From Treponema sp. (GTDB lineage: Bacteria > Spirochaetota > Spirochaetia > Treponematales > Breznakiellaceae): a stretch of 8,166 bases of DNA. A model generated the notes under the pieces. That model had not been told where the DNA came from. It ran no database searches and saw only the letters and a list, made by a program, of their open reading frames with translations. Position 1 is the first letter of the stretch. Every line of letters starts with the position of its first letter. The stretch lies in assembly GCA_009780595.1 (NCBI GenBank), contig WQZT01000066.1, forward strand, positions 1-8,166, in the 5' to 3' direction. A program made the position numbers and the translations under genes. Of the stretch, positions 1 to 5,997 are shown one piece after another.

Positions 1-56
1 CGAACTGATGCATAAAGGTTTTGCAGACCTCTCCCTTACCGCTTGGGTACGGCGCC
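1..56 (-). tRNA. tRNA-Cys (anticodon GCA), 3' end cut off by the window start
   Basis: Read on the minus strand from 56 downward, the sequence folds as a tRNA. It has a 7-base acceptor strand GGCGCCG (56-50), TA at tRNA positions 8-9, and a 3-bp D stem CCC/GGG enclosing AAGCGGTAA with the conserved GG. After A26 comes an anticodon stem GAGGT/ACCTT with one G-U pair. The anticodon loop is CTGCAAA, with T33 before GCA (24-22) and a purine after it. A short variable region and the start of the T arm (ATCAG then TTCG) reach the window edge. The missing part should hold the rest of the T arm, the acceptor 3' strand and CCA. It lies 43 bases downstream of the exported-protein gene on the same strand with no convincing terminator between, so co-transcription is possible. 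The identity is clear from the anticodon loop and fold. Confidence 0.92.
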
Positions 57-99
57 AATAACTCTACTTGTCTATGGTAACAAAAAAACTAATCTTTGT

Positions 100-933
100 C
101 TAGTCCGCATTCGCAAAAGCTTTATCTGCTTGCTGATTAAACCACTGAATGCCCGCCTTTGTCCGCGAAGTGAACGAATTACTCACCCGATCCCGCATTC
201 TCGGAAGGGCAGCCGCTTTCACCATAGCAGCCGCGTAAACGAGGATATACTCCCCAGCATCAAGAACGGCAACTGTAGAACGAAGGTTGTTACGCCCCAC
301 AGCAGTAAAAATCCCGACCGTCAATGCCGTGAGATTCTTCTGGGTGATGATAAATAGCCCCGGCTCGGCGAAAAATTCGTACTGGTACGTGTTATCCCCA
401 AACGTCAAGTCCTTCTGGCGGGTATAAAGCCGCAACTCCGCCGGAGGCTGGGAAAAAACCGGATCGGCGACCGGCTTTTTGCTTGAAGGCCCGTCAACAA
501 CGAACGAACTTTCGTACAGCGTCCGCATTGTATTGCGGGATGGCGAAAGGTATTGAACCCCTGCCAGCGAACTGATCGCAATAAGATTATTGTAAAGCCG
601 CGCCTGTTCGTCATCTGTCCAACCAGTCATGGTAGCGGAAGCAGGTTTTTTGTAAAGGTCAAGAACTTCTACAATTACCGAAGGCCCTAAATCGAGGCGC
701 ATCGCCTCCATACGCTGCCGCAAAAACTCGTTCTGGGGAACAAGCTGCGGGAGCGGAGAGCCAAACTGCACGGCACTGGGAGTTTCCCCCTCATGCAGGG
801 CGGCAATCTGCTCTGCGCTAATGAGGTCTTCAAGACTTGGTGCTACGCCATCAAGGGCGTATATACCAAGAAGAAACGGCAGAAACGTTGTTAAAAAAAC
901 AGTGAATATTATTTTACTTTTTATATGTTTCAT
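100..933 (-). CDS. Exported protein of unknown function (resembles Treponema DUF6675-type proteins)
   Basis: A 277-residue protein. The N-terminus is a typical Sec signal peptide: basic residues K2, K5 and K7, a hydrophobic stretch at about 8-25, and a probable signal peptidase I site after A26 (IYA|LD). There is no lipobox cysteine, and no other membrane span is evident, so a periplasmic or outer-membrane-associated location is inferred. The mature part has a tract at about 105-147 (WTDDEQARLYN, then LAGVQYLSPSR and MRTLYESSF). A LTFGDNTYQYEF patch lies at 176-187, NLTALTVGIFT at 200-210, and a C-terminal SRTKAGIQWF segment at 256-265. This arrangement reminds me of a Treponema family annotated as DUF6675, from memory and unconfirmed. 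The start is set by GGAGG (948-944 on the minus strand), 10 bases before ATG. It follows jag by 51 bases and could be read through from that operon; no strong own promoter is visible. Function unknown. Confidence 0.8.
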   Translation of the reverse strand: MKHIKSKIIFTVFLTTFLPFLLGIYALDGVAPSLEDLISAEQIAALHEGETPSAVQFGSPLPQLVPQNEFLRQRMEAMRLDLGPSVIVEVLDLYKKPASATMTGWTDDEQARLYNNLIAISSLAGVQYLSPSRNTMRTLYESSFVVDGPSSKKPVADPVFSQPPAELRLYTRQKDLTFGDNTYQYEFFAEPGLFIITQKNLTALTVGIFTAVGRNNLRSTVAVLDAGEYILVYAAAMVKAAALPRMRDRVSNSFTSRTKAGIQWFNQQADKAFANAD

Positions 934-984
934 ATACAGAAAACCTCCGAAAAGAGCACATGATATACCTGATTAAGAAAAAAC

Positions 985-1731
985 TTACGAACGCCCCAAA
1001 CCTCGGTAGTAAACCCGAACCTGTTTGTACAACCCATCACCTTCGCTTTTTGTTTCCACATCGGTGATGTCGTTCAGCGTGGTGTGAATAAGGCGGCGGT
1101 CAAAGGGATTCATCGGCTCAAGAAGCACAGAGCCCCGGTTTTCCCGAACACGGTCAGCAATAGTGTAGGCAAGGCGCACCAGCGATTCCTCGCGGCGAAT
1201 GCGGTAATTCTCACTATCCAAAATCACCCGCATATCCGCCTTTCCCGTGCGCCCCGCGTAAATATTAACAAGAAGTTGAAGGGCGTCCATGTTTTTTCCC
1301 TTCTTTCCAATGAGAATAGAAGAATGTTCGGAATCAATCTTAATGCCGATTTTTCGCTCTTCCCGGAAAAGAACAGACGCTTTCCCTGCATAGCCCATTC
1401 GCTGAATCATCCCTTCAACAAATTCGATCACTGCTGTTTCAAACTCATTTTTCGGCTCAGGCTCGCCAAAGACGCTCTGGCTCTGGCTTTCCGTTTTACG
1501 CCCCTGCGAATGACTCAGTGCAACATCATCATTGTTGGCATCTTCCACCGGAGGACGCCCCGTTCCATTTTGATTGGTGTGAACCCGTATTTTGACAAAG
1601 CCCTTTTTAAATAGGCCAGAACGCTGGTTCTCGATAATTTCCACATCAAAATCGTCTTTTTGAAGTCCTAATTCTTCTGCCGCACGGTCAATCGCTTCTT
1701 TTTCGGTGCGGCCTTCAAATTCGTATACCAT
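985..1731 (-). CDS. jag: Jag/KhpB-type RNA-binding protein (Jag_N, KH and R3H domains)
   Basis: A 248-residue single-strand RNA-binding protein, known in Gram-positive bacteria as KhpB/EloR/SpoIIIJ-associated protein, where it works with KhpA in post-transcriptional control and cell elongation. Residues 1-52 match the Jag N-terminal domain, including the SGLF-KKGFVKIRV end. A polar S/Q/N-rich linker spans about 53-93. The KH domain covers about 95-172, with the GXXG loop GKKG at 142-145. The R3H domain covers about 176-246, with the R-x3-H signature at R212-H216 inside MNPFDRRLIHTTL. The ATG at 1731 is preferred because GGGAG sits 8 bases upstream and the family's usual MVYEFEG-like start follows. 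An in-frame ATG at 1866 would add 45 low-complexity basic residues overlapping yidC. The gene lies 67 bases after yidC, the standard position for jag. Length and domain order are normal for the family. Confidence 0.96.
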   Translation of the reverse strand: MVYEFEGRTEKEAIDRAAEELGLQKDDFDVEIIENQRSGLFKKGFVKIRVHTNQNGTGRPPVEDANNDDVALSHSQGRKTESQSQSVFGEPEPKNEFETAVIEFVEGMIQRMGYAGKASVLFREERKIGIKIDSEHSSILIGKKGKNMDALQLLVNIYAGRTGKADMRVILDSENYRIRREESLVRLAYTIADRVRENRGSVLLEPMNPFDRRLIHTTLNDITDVETKSEGDGLYKQVRVYYRGLGRS

Positions 1732-1739
1732 GTTATTTA

Positions 1740-1744
1740 CTCCC
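1740..1744 (-). promoter_or_regulatory. Ribosome binding site that fixes the jag start
   Basis: On the minus strand GGGAG is followed by 8 bases and then ATG at 1731-1729. It selects the internal methionine rather than the longer in-frame start at 1866, which would put a translation start inside the yidC coding region. Confidence 0.75.
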
Positions 1745-1798
1745 ACGAACGCAAGGATAAACCCTGTGTCCGGTATTGAAATCTTTCTACTTTCGCGG

Positions 1799-3613
1799 TT
1801 ACTTTCGCTTTTTCCGCTTTCCCCCGCCCGGCGCAATAATCGGCTTGGGCGGCGGCGGTGCGGCAAGCGCGGCGGCGGCTTTTTTACGCGCCATATACTT
1901 GTTAATGCTCACCTGCTGTACCATTGTCAAAATGTTCGACATAATCCAGTAAACCAACAAGCCCGACGGCATATTGTACAGTACAAAGAAGAAAACCAGC
2001 GGCATAACATACAGCATATACTTCATCATCTGATTTCCCTTCTGGTCAGGCGTTTGAACAACCTTGCCGTACAGCATCTGGGACGCCACGTAAATGAAGG
2101 GCAAAAGCCGCAGCGCAGTCCAACCCAAAAAGGGAACGGTAAACCCATTGGGAAAATCGACAATCGATTCCGGCACGGAAAGGTCGTCAATCCAGCCGGG
2201 AATAAACATCGCCCCGCGTAGTTCAAAATGGGTGTTAAACATATTGAACATCGCGATAAAAATGGGGAGTTGGATAAGCATCGGCAGACAACCGGAAAGG
2301 GGATTATACTTCTCCCGTCGGTAAAACTCGCCCATTTCGGCGTTCATTTTCTGGGGATTCCCCTTGTTCCGCTCCTGAATCTCCTTGATCTTTGGCGCGA
2401 GTGCCTGCATTCGCATCGTGCCTTCGGATGCTTTCTTGGTCAGCGGGAACAGGATTATTTTAACGAATATCGTGAGAAATATGATCGCAATTCCGTAGTT
2501 GCGGATTGTGCTATTGTAGAAGAATGACAGCAACCACTTCAGCCCCTTTTCCAGCGGAGCCAAAAAGCCGCGGCTCGCCGAAAGTTCGATAAGCCCGGCA
2601 TCCCGCAGGGCGAACGCGTTGTCGCCGCGTTCGTAGCGGGTCAGGTTTTGGTGGTTTTTGGGACCAATGTAGAAACGGAACCGATCTTCGTGCCGCGCAC
2701 CAACCAAAGGCGGGCGGGAAATGTACATCCGCGAGGCATCTGAAAGCCCGCTTTCAGAGCGCATCGAAAAACCGAAGATGTACTGCGGCGTGAGCGGCAT
2801 TGCAACAAGGGTGAAATATTTTCCGGCAATCGCCGCCCAGCTCGGCTGGCTCGTGATAAGCGCCGGCGCGCGTTCAGTTACGCGCTCAGTTTTTAGCCGC
2901 CCGCGCTTTGCGCCGCGGTCAAAGGTCTGAAAGTTTCTAAACTCTTCGTGGCGGCCAGCAAGTTTCGTAAACGCAGGACCAATTTGCGGCCCAAAAATGA
3001 TAGTGTACGCCGCGCCGCCAAAATTGAAGTAATGTACTGCTTGATTGCCTTCCAGCGCAATCGTCATCTCAAACATATACTCACCGGGCTGGAACTCGTA
3101 GCGCTTGGTCATCGTGAACATGCCGCCCTCCGGCATAACAAATTCACGCGAGAATTCTACGATATAACTGGATACGCGGTTCACGCGGAAGTTGCGGCTT
3201 TCGGGGCGGATTCGCCCTGCCATGACATCGTCCAGCGAGCCAAAGGCAACGGCGAACGCTTGGGGCGGCTCGTTGCCGGACAGGATCATCTCCACCGGAT
3301 GCCCGCGGTCAAGCCCCAAAAGCTGGAACGAAACAATGTCCCCCAGCGCGTTGCTGAACACCGCCCGTACAACATCGGTTTCGATTATAACTTCCTGCAA
3401 CGGAACTGCTTCTTCGGCGGGAATCACCGTTTCGGCAACGGGAGTTGCAGGCAATAGCGGCGCGGATGTTTCCGGCACTGTGCCAACAGGCGTTTGCGGG
3501 GCAGCTTGCTGCGGCGGCTGGGCAGGGGGCGGATTCATCGCGTTCTGAATCAACATAAACGCAACCATTACCCCCATTGAAAGTACAACCGCCAGTATCG
3601 TTCTCTTTTCCAT
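1799..3613 (-). CDS. yidC: YidC/Oxa1 membrane protein insertase
   Basis: A 604-residue inner-membrane insertase that integrates proteins into the membrane alone or with SecYEG. The layout is the Gram-negative (didermal) type. An N-terminal membrane span (about 5-24) is followed by a Pro/Ala/Gln-rich linker (28-65), a large periplasmic P1 beta domain (about 75-340), then the conserved Oxa1 core (about 360-575). Recognisable core segments are NYGIAIIFLTIFVKIILFPLTKKAS (372-396, broken here by its hydrophilic groove residue K385), YNPLSGCLPMLIQLPIFIA (436-454) and LYNMPSGLLVYWIMSN (545-560). The hydrophilic-groove residue that is Arg in E. coli (R366) appears as K385 by my alignment. The C-terminal tail ends KRKKRK, a basic stretch of the kind that contacts ribosomes. 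ATG at 3613 is preceded by AAGGA at 6-7 bases. It lies 23 bases after yidD and 67 before jag, the usual operon order. Length is normal. Confidence 0.98.
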   Translation of the reverse strand: MEKRTILAVVLSMGVMVAFMLIQNAMNPPPAQPPQQAAPQTPVGTVPETSAPLLPATPVAETVIPAEEAVPLQEVIIETDVVRAVFSNALGDIVSFQLLGLDRGHPVEMILSGNEPPQAFAVAFGSLDDVMAGRIRPESRNFRVNRVSSYIVEFSREFVMPEGGMFTMTKRYEFQPGEYMFEMTIALEGNQAVHYFNFGGAAYTIIFGPQIGPAFTKLAGRHEEFRNFQTFDRGAKRGRLKTERVTERAPALITSQPSWAAIAGKYFTLVAMPLTPQYIFGFSMRSESGLSDASRMYISRPPLVGARHEDRFRFYIGPKNHQNLTRYERGDNAFALRDAGLIELSASRGFLAPLEKGLKWLLSFFYNSTIRNYGIAIIFLTIFVKIILFPLTKKASEGTMRMQALAPKIKEIQERNKGNPQKMNAEMGEFYRREKYNPLSGCLPMLIQLPIFIAMFNMFNTHFELRGAMFIPGWIDDLSVPESIVDFPNGFTVPFLGWTALRLLPFIYVASQMLYGKVVQTPDQKGNQMMKYMLYVMPLVFFFVLYNMPSGLLVYWIMSNILTMVQQVSINKYMARKKAAAALAAPPPPKPIIAPGGGKRKKRK

Positions 3614-3636
3614 AGTATTTCCTTACGTATTATTCC

Positions 3637-3873
3637 TTAGCGTACAGGATCGTAACCGCCTGAGTGAAACGGATGACACCTCACAAGGCGGCGTAACGCC
3701 ATGCAACTGCCCCGAAACACACCGTACTTTTGTATAGCTTGGTATGCATAAGCGGAGCAGGTCGGCATGTACCTGCAACACGGCGGAAAATGCGGGGAAA
3801 TTACATATTGATAAAACCGTATCAATGCAAGCGCAACCCACAGTGCCAGTTTCCGCATATAAACCATTATCAT
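3637..3873 (-). CDS. yidD: Membrane protein insertion efficiency factor YidD
   Basis: A 78-residue small membrane-associated protein (old Pfam name DUF37, haemolytic domain) that assists YidC-dependent insertion. An N-terminal hydrophobic, amphipathic segment lies at about 8-27. The family hallmarks follow in order: [10 protein letters not shown] (18-27), [10 protein letters not shown] (31-40), [13 protein letters not shown] (65-77). The conserved cysteines C33, C39 and C66 are present. The start overlaps the rnpA stop as ATGA (3873-3870), which suggests translational coupling. A second ATG two codons in (3867) sits 9 bases after an AGGA and has better Shine-Dalgarno spacing than the first (3 bases), so the true start could be residue 3. 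The gene lies between rnpA and yidC, its canonical place. A third reading frame over the same DNA (3623-3961) is an overlap artefact. Confidence 0.97.
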   Translation of the reverse strand: MIMVYMRKLALWVALALIRFYQYVISPHFPPCCRYMPTCSAYAYQAIQKYGVFRGSCMALRRLVRCHPFHSGGYDPVR

Positions 3874-4250
3874 GATTCCTGACTATAACCACGGGAGCGA
3901 GGCAATAAGCCAGCGCGCGCGCACAACTCCCGTACTTGCACCATACGGCGCGAAAAGACATCCTGCCCCGGATACACCAGCAGAACCAGATCGAACCCCG
4001 GGCGCAGTTCGCCGCGAATGAGACGGTACACTTCCCGGCTCAACCGCCGGGAATAATTACGCTGTACCGCCGTGCCAAATTTGCGGGGAAACGTAAAAGC
4101 AATCCGGTTATACGGCAAGGCATTTTCCTGCGTCAAAAGTTTTGCCCCCGAACAGGAAACACCCCGGCGGCGGCTGAAAACGGCCTTTATTTCGTCCCTG
4201 CCTTTTAATTTTTCCTTCCGCGCGAAGCGGAATGACGGCACTTTTTCCAC
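3870..4250 (-). CDS. rnpA: Ribonuclease P protein component (RnpA, C5 protein)
   Basis: A 126-residue basic protein that binds the RNase P RNA and helps it cleave the 5' leaders of pre-tRNAs. The N-terminus [20 protein letters not shown] (6-25) is the typical central-cleft entry strand and first helix. The RNR signature is present as [14 protein letters not shown] (63-76) after FPRKFGTAV, with R64, N65, R68, R69 and R72 in the expected places. The start codon is GTG at 4250, supported by AGGA 6 bases upstream; no in-frame ATG is available near the conserved N-terminus. This AGGA overlaps the rpmH stop codon, so reinitiation by ribosomes finishing rpmH is plausible. The 3' end overlaps yidD by 4 bases. 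Length is usual for the family (about 110-130). The C-terminal tail after about 115 is not conserved. Confidence 0.97.
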   Translation of the reverse strand: MEKVPSFRFARKEKLKGRDEIKAVFSRRRGVSCSGAKLLTQENALPYNRIAFTFPRKFGTAVQRNYSRRLSREVYRLIRGELRPGFDLVLLVYPGQDVFSRRMVQVRELCARAGLLPRSRGYSQES

Positions 4251-4256
4251 TAATTT

Positions 4257-4260
4257 TCCT
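4257..4260 (-). promoter_or_regulatory. rnpA ribosome binding site overlapping the rpmH stop
   Basis: On the minus strand the rpmH stop TAG (4261-4259) shares two bases with an AGGA (4260-4257) that lies 6 bases before the rnpA GTG start. The arrangement fits translational coupling of L34 and RnpA and explains the non-ATG start choice. Confidence 0.7.
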
Positions 4261-4414
4261 AATAGGGCTTTTTCTCGTCGGAAATTGTCAGTTTTGCGCG
4301 TCCTTTTGCGCGGCGACGCTTTAACACCAGCCGCCCCCCCCTCGTTTTCATCCGCGCGCGGAAACCGAATTTCCGGTTGCGCTTGACCTTACTGGGTTGA
4401 TATGTCCGTTTCAT
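4259..4414 (-). CDS. rpmH: Large ribosomal subunit protein bL34
   Basis: A 51-residue, very basic ribosomal protein. The translation begins [20 protein letters not shown] and continues with [20 protein letters not shown] (22-41), the near-invariant L34 pattern. It ends in a slightly longer [10 protein letters not shown] tail than the usual 44-46 residues. ATG at 4414 has AGGAG 8 bases upstream. A run of eight G (8 C on the plus strand, 4334-4341) encodes the conserved R-G-G of the signature. It is the first gene of the rpmH-rnpA-yidD-yidC-jag cluster and sits about 28 bases downstream of the predicted transcription start. In many bacteria dnaA and the origin lie just upstream; here a CNNM gene is divergent instead. 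Confidence 0.98.
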   Translation of the reverse strand: MKRTYQPSKVKRNRKFGFRARMKTRGGRLVLKRRRAKGRAKLTISDEKKPY

Positions 4415-4448
4415 GGGATCGTCTCCTGTATATACACATTAGGCAATC

Positions 4449-4477
4449 ATTATATGTGAAGTGGGAAAAAGTGTCAA
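4449..4477 (-). promoter_or_regulatory. Consensus sigma-70 promoter of the rpmH operon
   Basis: On the minus strand TTGACA (4477-4472) and TATAAT (4454-4449) are both perfect matches to the housekeeping consensus, separated by exactly 17 bases. Transcription would start near 4442, giving a leader of about 28 bases that includes the rpmH AGGAG. A perfect promoter is expected for a ribosomal protein and RNase P operon. No hairpin or leader regulator is visible in the short leader. Confidence 0.9.
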
Positions 4478-4558
4478 TGCCCGCAAACTGCACCATGTGG
4501 CTGACATATTTCAGCACTATTTTTGCAGCAGTTTCATGCACTGATGGCACCAGGCGTT

Positions 4559-4572
4559 CTGGAAATTTCCAG
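4559..4572. promoter_or_regulatory. Perfect 14-base palindrome, candidate operator for the CNNM gene
   Basis: CTGGAAATTTCCAG is a perfect inverted repeat with no spacer. It ends 7 bases before the extended -10 TG and covers the position expected for a -35 element, so a bound dimeric regulator could block or help RNA polymerase. No regulator gene lies in the window and the motif occurs once here. Its role is inferred only from symmetry and position. Confidence 0.4.
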
Positions 4573-4588
4573 CAACCTGTGTTATAAT
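4560..4588 (+). promoter_or_regulatory. Extended -10 promoter of the CNNM/hemolysin-like gene
   Basis: TGT followed by TATAAT (4580-4588) gives a perfect extended -10 element. A weak -35 candidate TGGAAA (4560-4565) sits at 17-base spacing, inside the palindrome. Transcription would start near 4595, leaving a leader of about 37 bases, too short for a magnesium (M-box type) riboswitch. Confidence 0.7.
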
Positions 4589-4631
4589 AAACGCACGCAG
4601 GAGTCGTAATTCTTGCTGGAGTGGTTGTGCT

Positions 4632-5954
4632 ATGCTGTTAAGCATCTTTATTCTTTTAGTATTAACTCTATTAAGCGGGCTTCTTGCTTCATCAGAAATC
4701 GCCCTCAGTTCGTCAAACCGCAACAAAGTTAAGATGATTGCGGAAAAAGGGGAAAAAAGGGCAGAGTGGCTTTTATCCACGATAAACAAGCCTCACAGGT
4801 TTTTTGCAACAACCCAGCTTTACTACACGTTTATCGCGTTCTTCTCAGGCGCGTACGCTGCCAATGTTTTCACTGAGCCGCTCGCCGCTTTCGCGCTCAG
4901 GATAGGCGCGCCACTTTCAAAAAACCTCATGGAATCCGTAGCGTTCATTACGGTTACTGTTCTTTTGACGTACTTCAACCTCATTCTCGGCGAGCTTGTC
5001 CCCAAACGAATCGCCATGCGCTACGCAATTCCTTACGCGCTGAAAGTGCTTCCGTTTCTGCATGTGCTTTCACTTGCGGCGCTGCCGTTTGTAAAACTCC
5101 TTTCGTCATCTGCAAAACTCGTGCTGAAGATATTGCGCTTCAAAGACGACAACTCCGAAGCGATTATTACCAGAGAGGAACTGAGCCAGATGGTGGAATC
5201 TTCCAGTGAGCAGGGGCATATCGCCGAAAGCGCTCAGGGAATGATCGAAAATATTTTTAGTATTGACCAATTGACGGCTGGGGAAATTTGCACGCACCGG
5301 ATGGATATTGTTGCTTTGCCGCTGGATGCCGATTTCAAAACGGCGGTTGATCTTTTGATTGGGCACCATTTTTCGCGCATCCCGGTTTACGAAGAAACAC
5401 TTGACTGCATCCGCGGATTTCTCCACTCAAAAGATGTTTTCCATTATATGGTAACAAATCCTGACCACACGAACTTCGATATTACCACGTTGATGCGGGA
5501 GGCGCACTTTGTCCCGATTTCCAAAAAGGCTGACGAGCTTTTTCAGGAGATGCGAAAGGAGCGAACAAACCTGGCGGTGGTGATCGACGAATACGGCGGC
5601 ACGCACGGGATTGTTACGCTTGAAGATGTTTTTGAGAAAATCGTTGGCAGTATTCAAGATGAGTACGATATTGACGAGTTGCCGGAGATTCTTCCCATCG
5701 GCGAAAAGGGGTTTAAGATTCAGGGAACGACTGCGCTGCTTGCGGTGCAGAACTACTTCGGCGTTGATCTTCCTGTTGACGAGTATGAAACGCTCAGCGG
5801 GTTTATGGTTGGGCAGTTGGGGTATATTCCTTCGGAGGACGAAAAGCCGCAGGTAACGTACAACGGCTTGCATTTCAAGGCGGCAACAATTTTTGAAAAA
5901 CGCATTGCCGAAGTTACCGTAAAAAAAATTCCTGAAGAAACCGCAGAGATATAA
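4632..5954 (+). CDS. CNNM-domain transporter with CBS pair and CorC_HlyC domain (TlyC/hemolysin-like)
   Basis: A 440-residue inner-membrane protein of the CNNM/CorC family, whose bacterial members are linked to Mg2+ (and Na+) transport or efflux and are often annotated as hemolysins, e.g. TlyC. The CNNM (DUF21) membrane domain spans about 1-190. It carries the signature LLSGLLASSEIALSSSN near 13-29 and LGELVPKRIA (119-128), the conserved G-E-x-x-P-K turn of the ion site. Membrane stretches lie near 1-20, 60-80, 103-122 and 134-158. The regulatory CBS pair covers about 215-340; the second ends in VVIDEYGGTHGIVTLEDVFEKIVG (316-339), the usual nucleotide-binding segment. The CorC_HlyC domain covers about 350-432. 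ATG at 4632 has GGAG 10 bases upstream and no earlier in-frame start. The direct ion transported is not shown by sequence, and a cytolytic role is doubtful. Convergent with the ankyrin gene. Confidence 0.95.
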   Translation: MLLSIFILLVLTLLSGLLASSEIALSSSNRNKVKMIAEKGEKRAEWLLSTINKPHRFFATTQLYYTFIAFFSGAYAANVFTEPLAAFALRIGAPLSKNLMESVAFITVTVLLTYFNLILGELVPKRIAMRYAIPYALKVLPFLHVLSLAALPFVKLLSSSAKLVLKILRFKDDNSEAIITREELSQMVESSSEQGHIAESAQGMIENIFSIDQLTAGEICTHRMDIVALPLDADFKTAVDLLIGHHFSRIPVYEETLDCIRGFLHSKDVFHYMVTNPDHTNFDITTLMREAHFVPISKKADELFQEMRKERTNLAVVIDEYGGTHGIVTLEDVFEKIVGSIQDEYDIDELPEILPIGEKGFKIQGTTALLAVQNYFGVDLPVDEYETLSGFMVGQLGYIPSEDEKPQVTYNGLHFKAATIFEKRIAEVTVKKIPEETAEI

Positions 5955-5980
5955 GCTTGTGGCTTTTTACTCTGCGGTTT
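5938..5980. terminator. Probable bidirectional terminator between convergent genes
   Basis: AAACCGCAGAG (5938-5948) and CTCTGCGGTTT (5970-5980) form a perfect 11-bp stem with a 21-base loop. The left arm overlaps the last codons of the CNNM gene. On the plus strand T6 follows at 5992-5997, 11 bases after the stem; on the minus strand T8 (plus-strand A8, 5921-5928) follows after 9 bases. The T tracts are not immediately adjacent to the stem, so termination efficiency is uncertain, but the position between two convergent stops fits. Confidence 0.65.
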
Positions 5981-5997
5981 ATAACACTTCCTTTTTT

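Noticed and set aside
57..99. Terminator or promoter between the exported-protein gene and tRNA-Cys
   Set aside because: There is a T7 tract on the minus strand but no stem before it, and no pair of promoter hexamers at proper spacing.
934..984. Possible separate promoter or terminator between jag and the exported-protein gene
   Set aside because: A T6 tract follows the jag stop but no GC-rich stem precedes it, and the TATATC-like -10 candidate has no acceptable -35.
1084..1614. Long plus-strand open frame opposite jag
   Set aside because: It lies entirely antisense to a clearly recognised gene, shows no family motif and no convincing ribosome binding site.
1732..1866. Upstream in-frame extension of jag (45 extra residues)
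   Set aside because: It is Arg/Ser-rich low complexity, overlaps the yidC 3' end in another frame, and the family-typical N-terminus with a well-spaced GGGAG begins at 1731.
2948..3548. Plus-strand open frames opposite yidC
   Set aside because: They are antisense shadows created by the high-GC third positions of yidC; the translations have no recognisable domain.
4334..4341. Run of eight C as a possible phase-variation tract
   Set aside because: It encodes the invariant Arg-Gly-Gly of ribosomal protein L34, an essential gene where frameshifting would not be tolerated as a switch.
4773..4781. DnaA-box-like TTATCCACG
   Set aside because: A single copy with one mismatch to the consensus, inside the CNNM coding region; no cluster of boxes or AT-rich unwinding region, so no origin is called.
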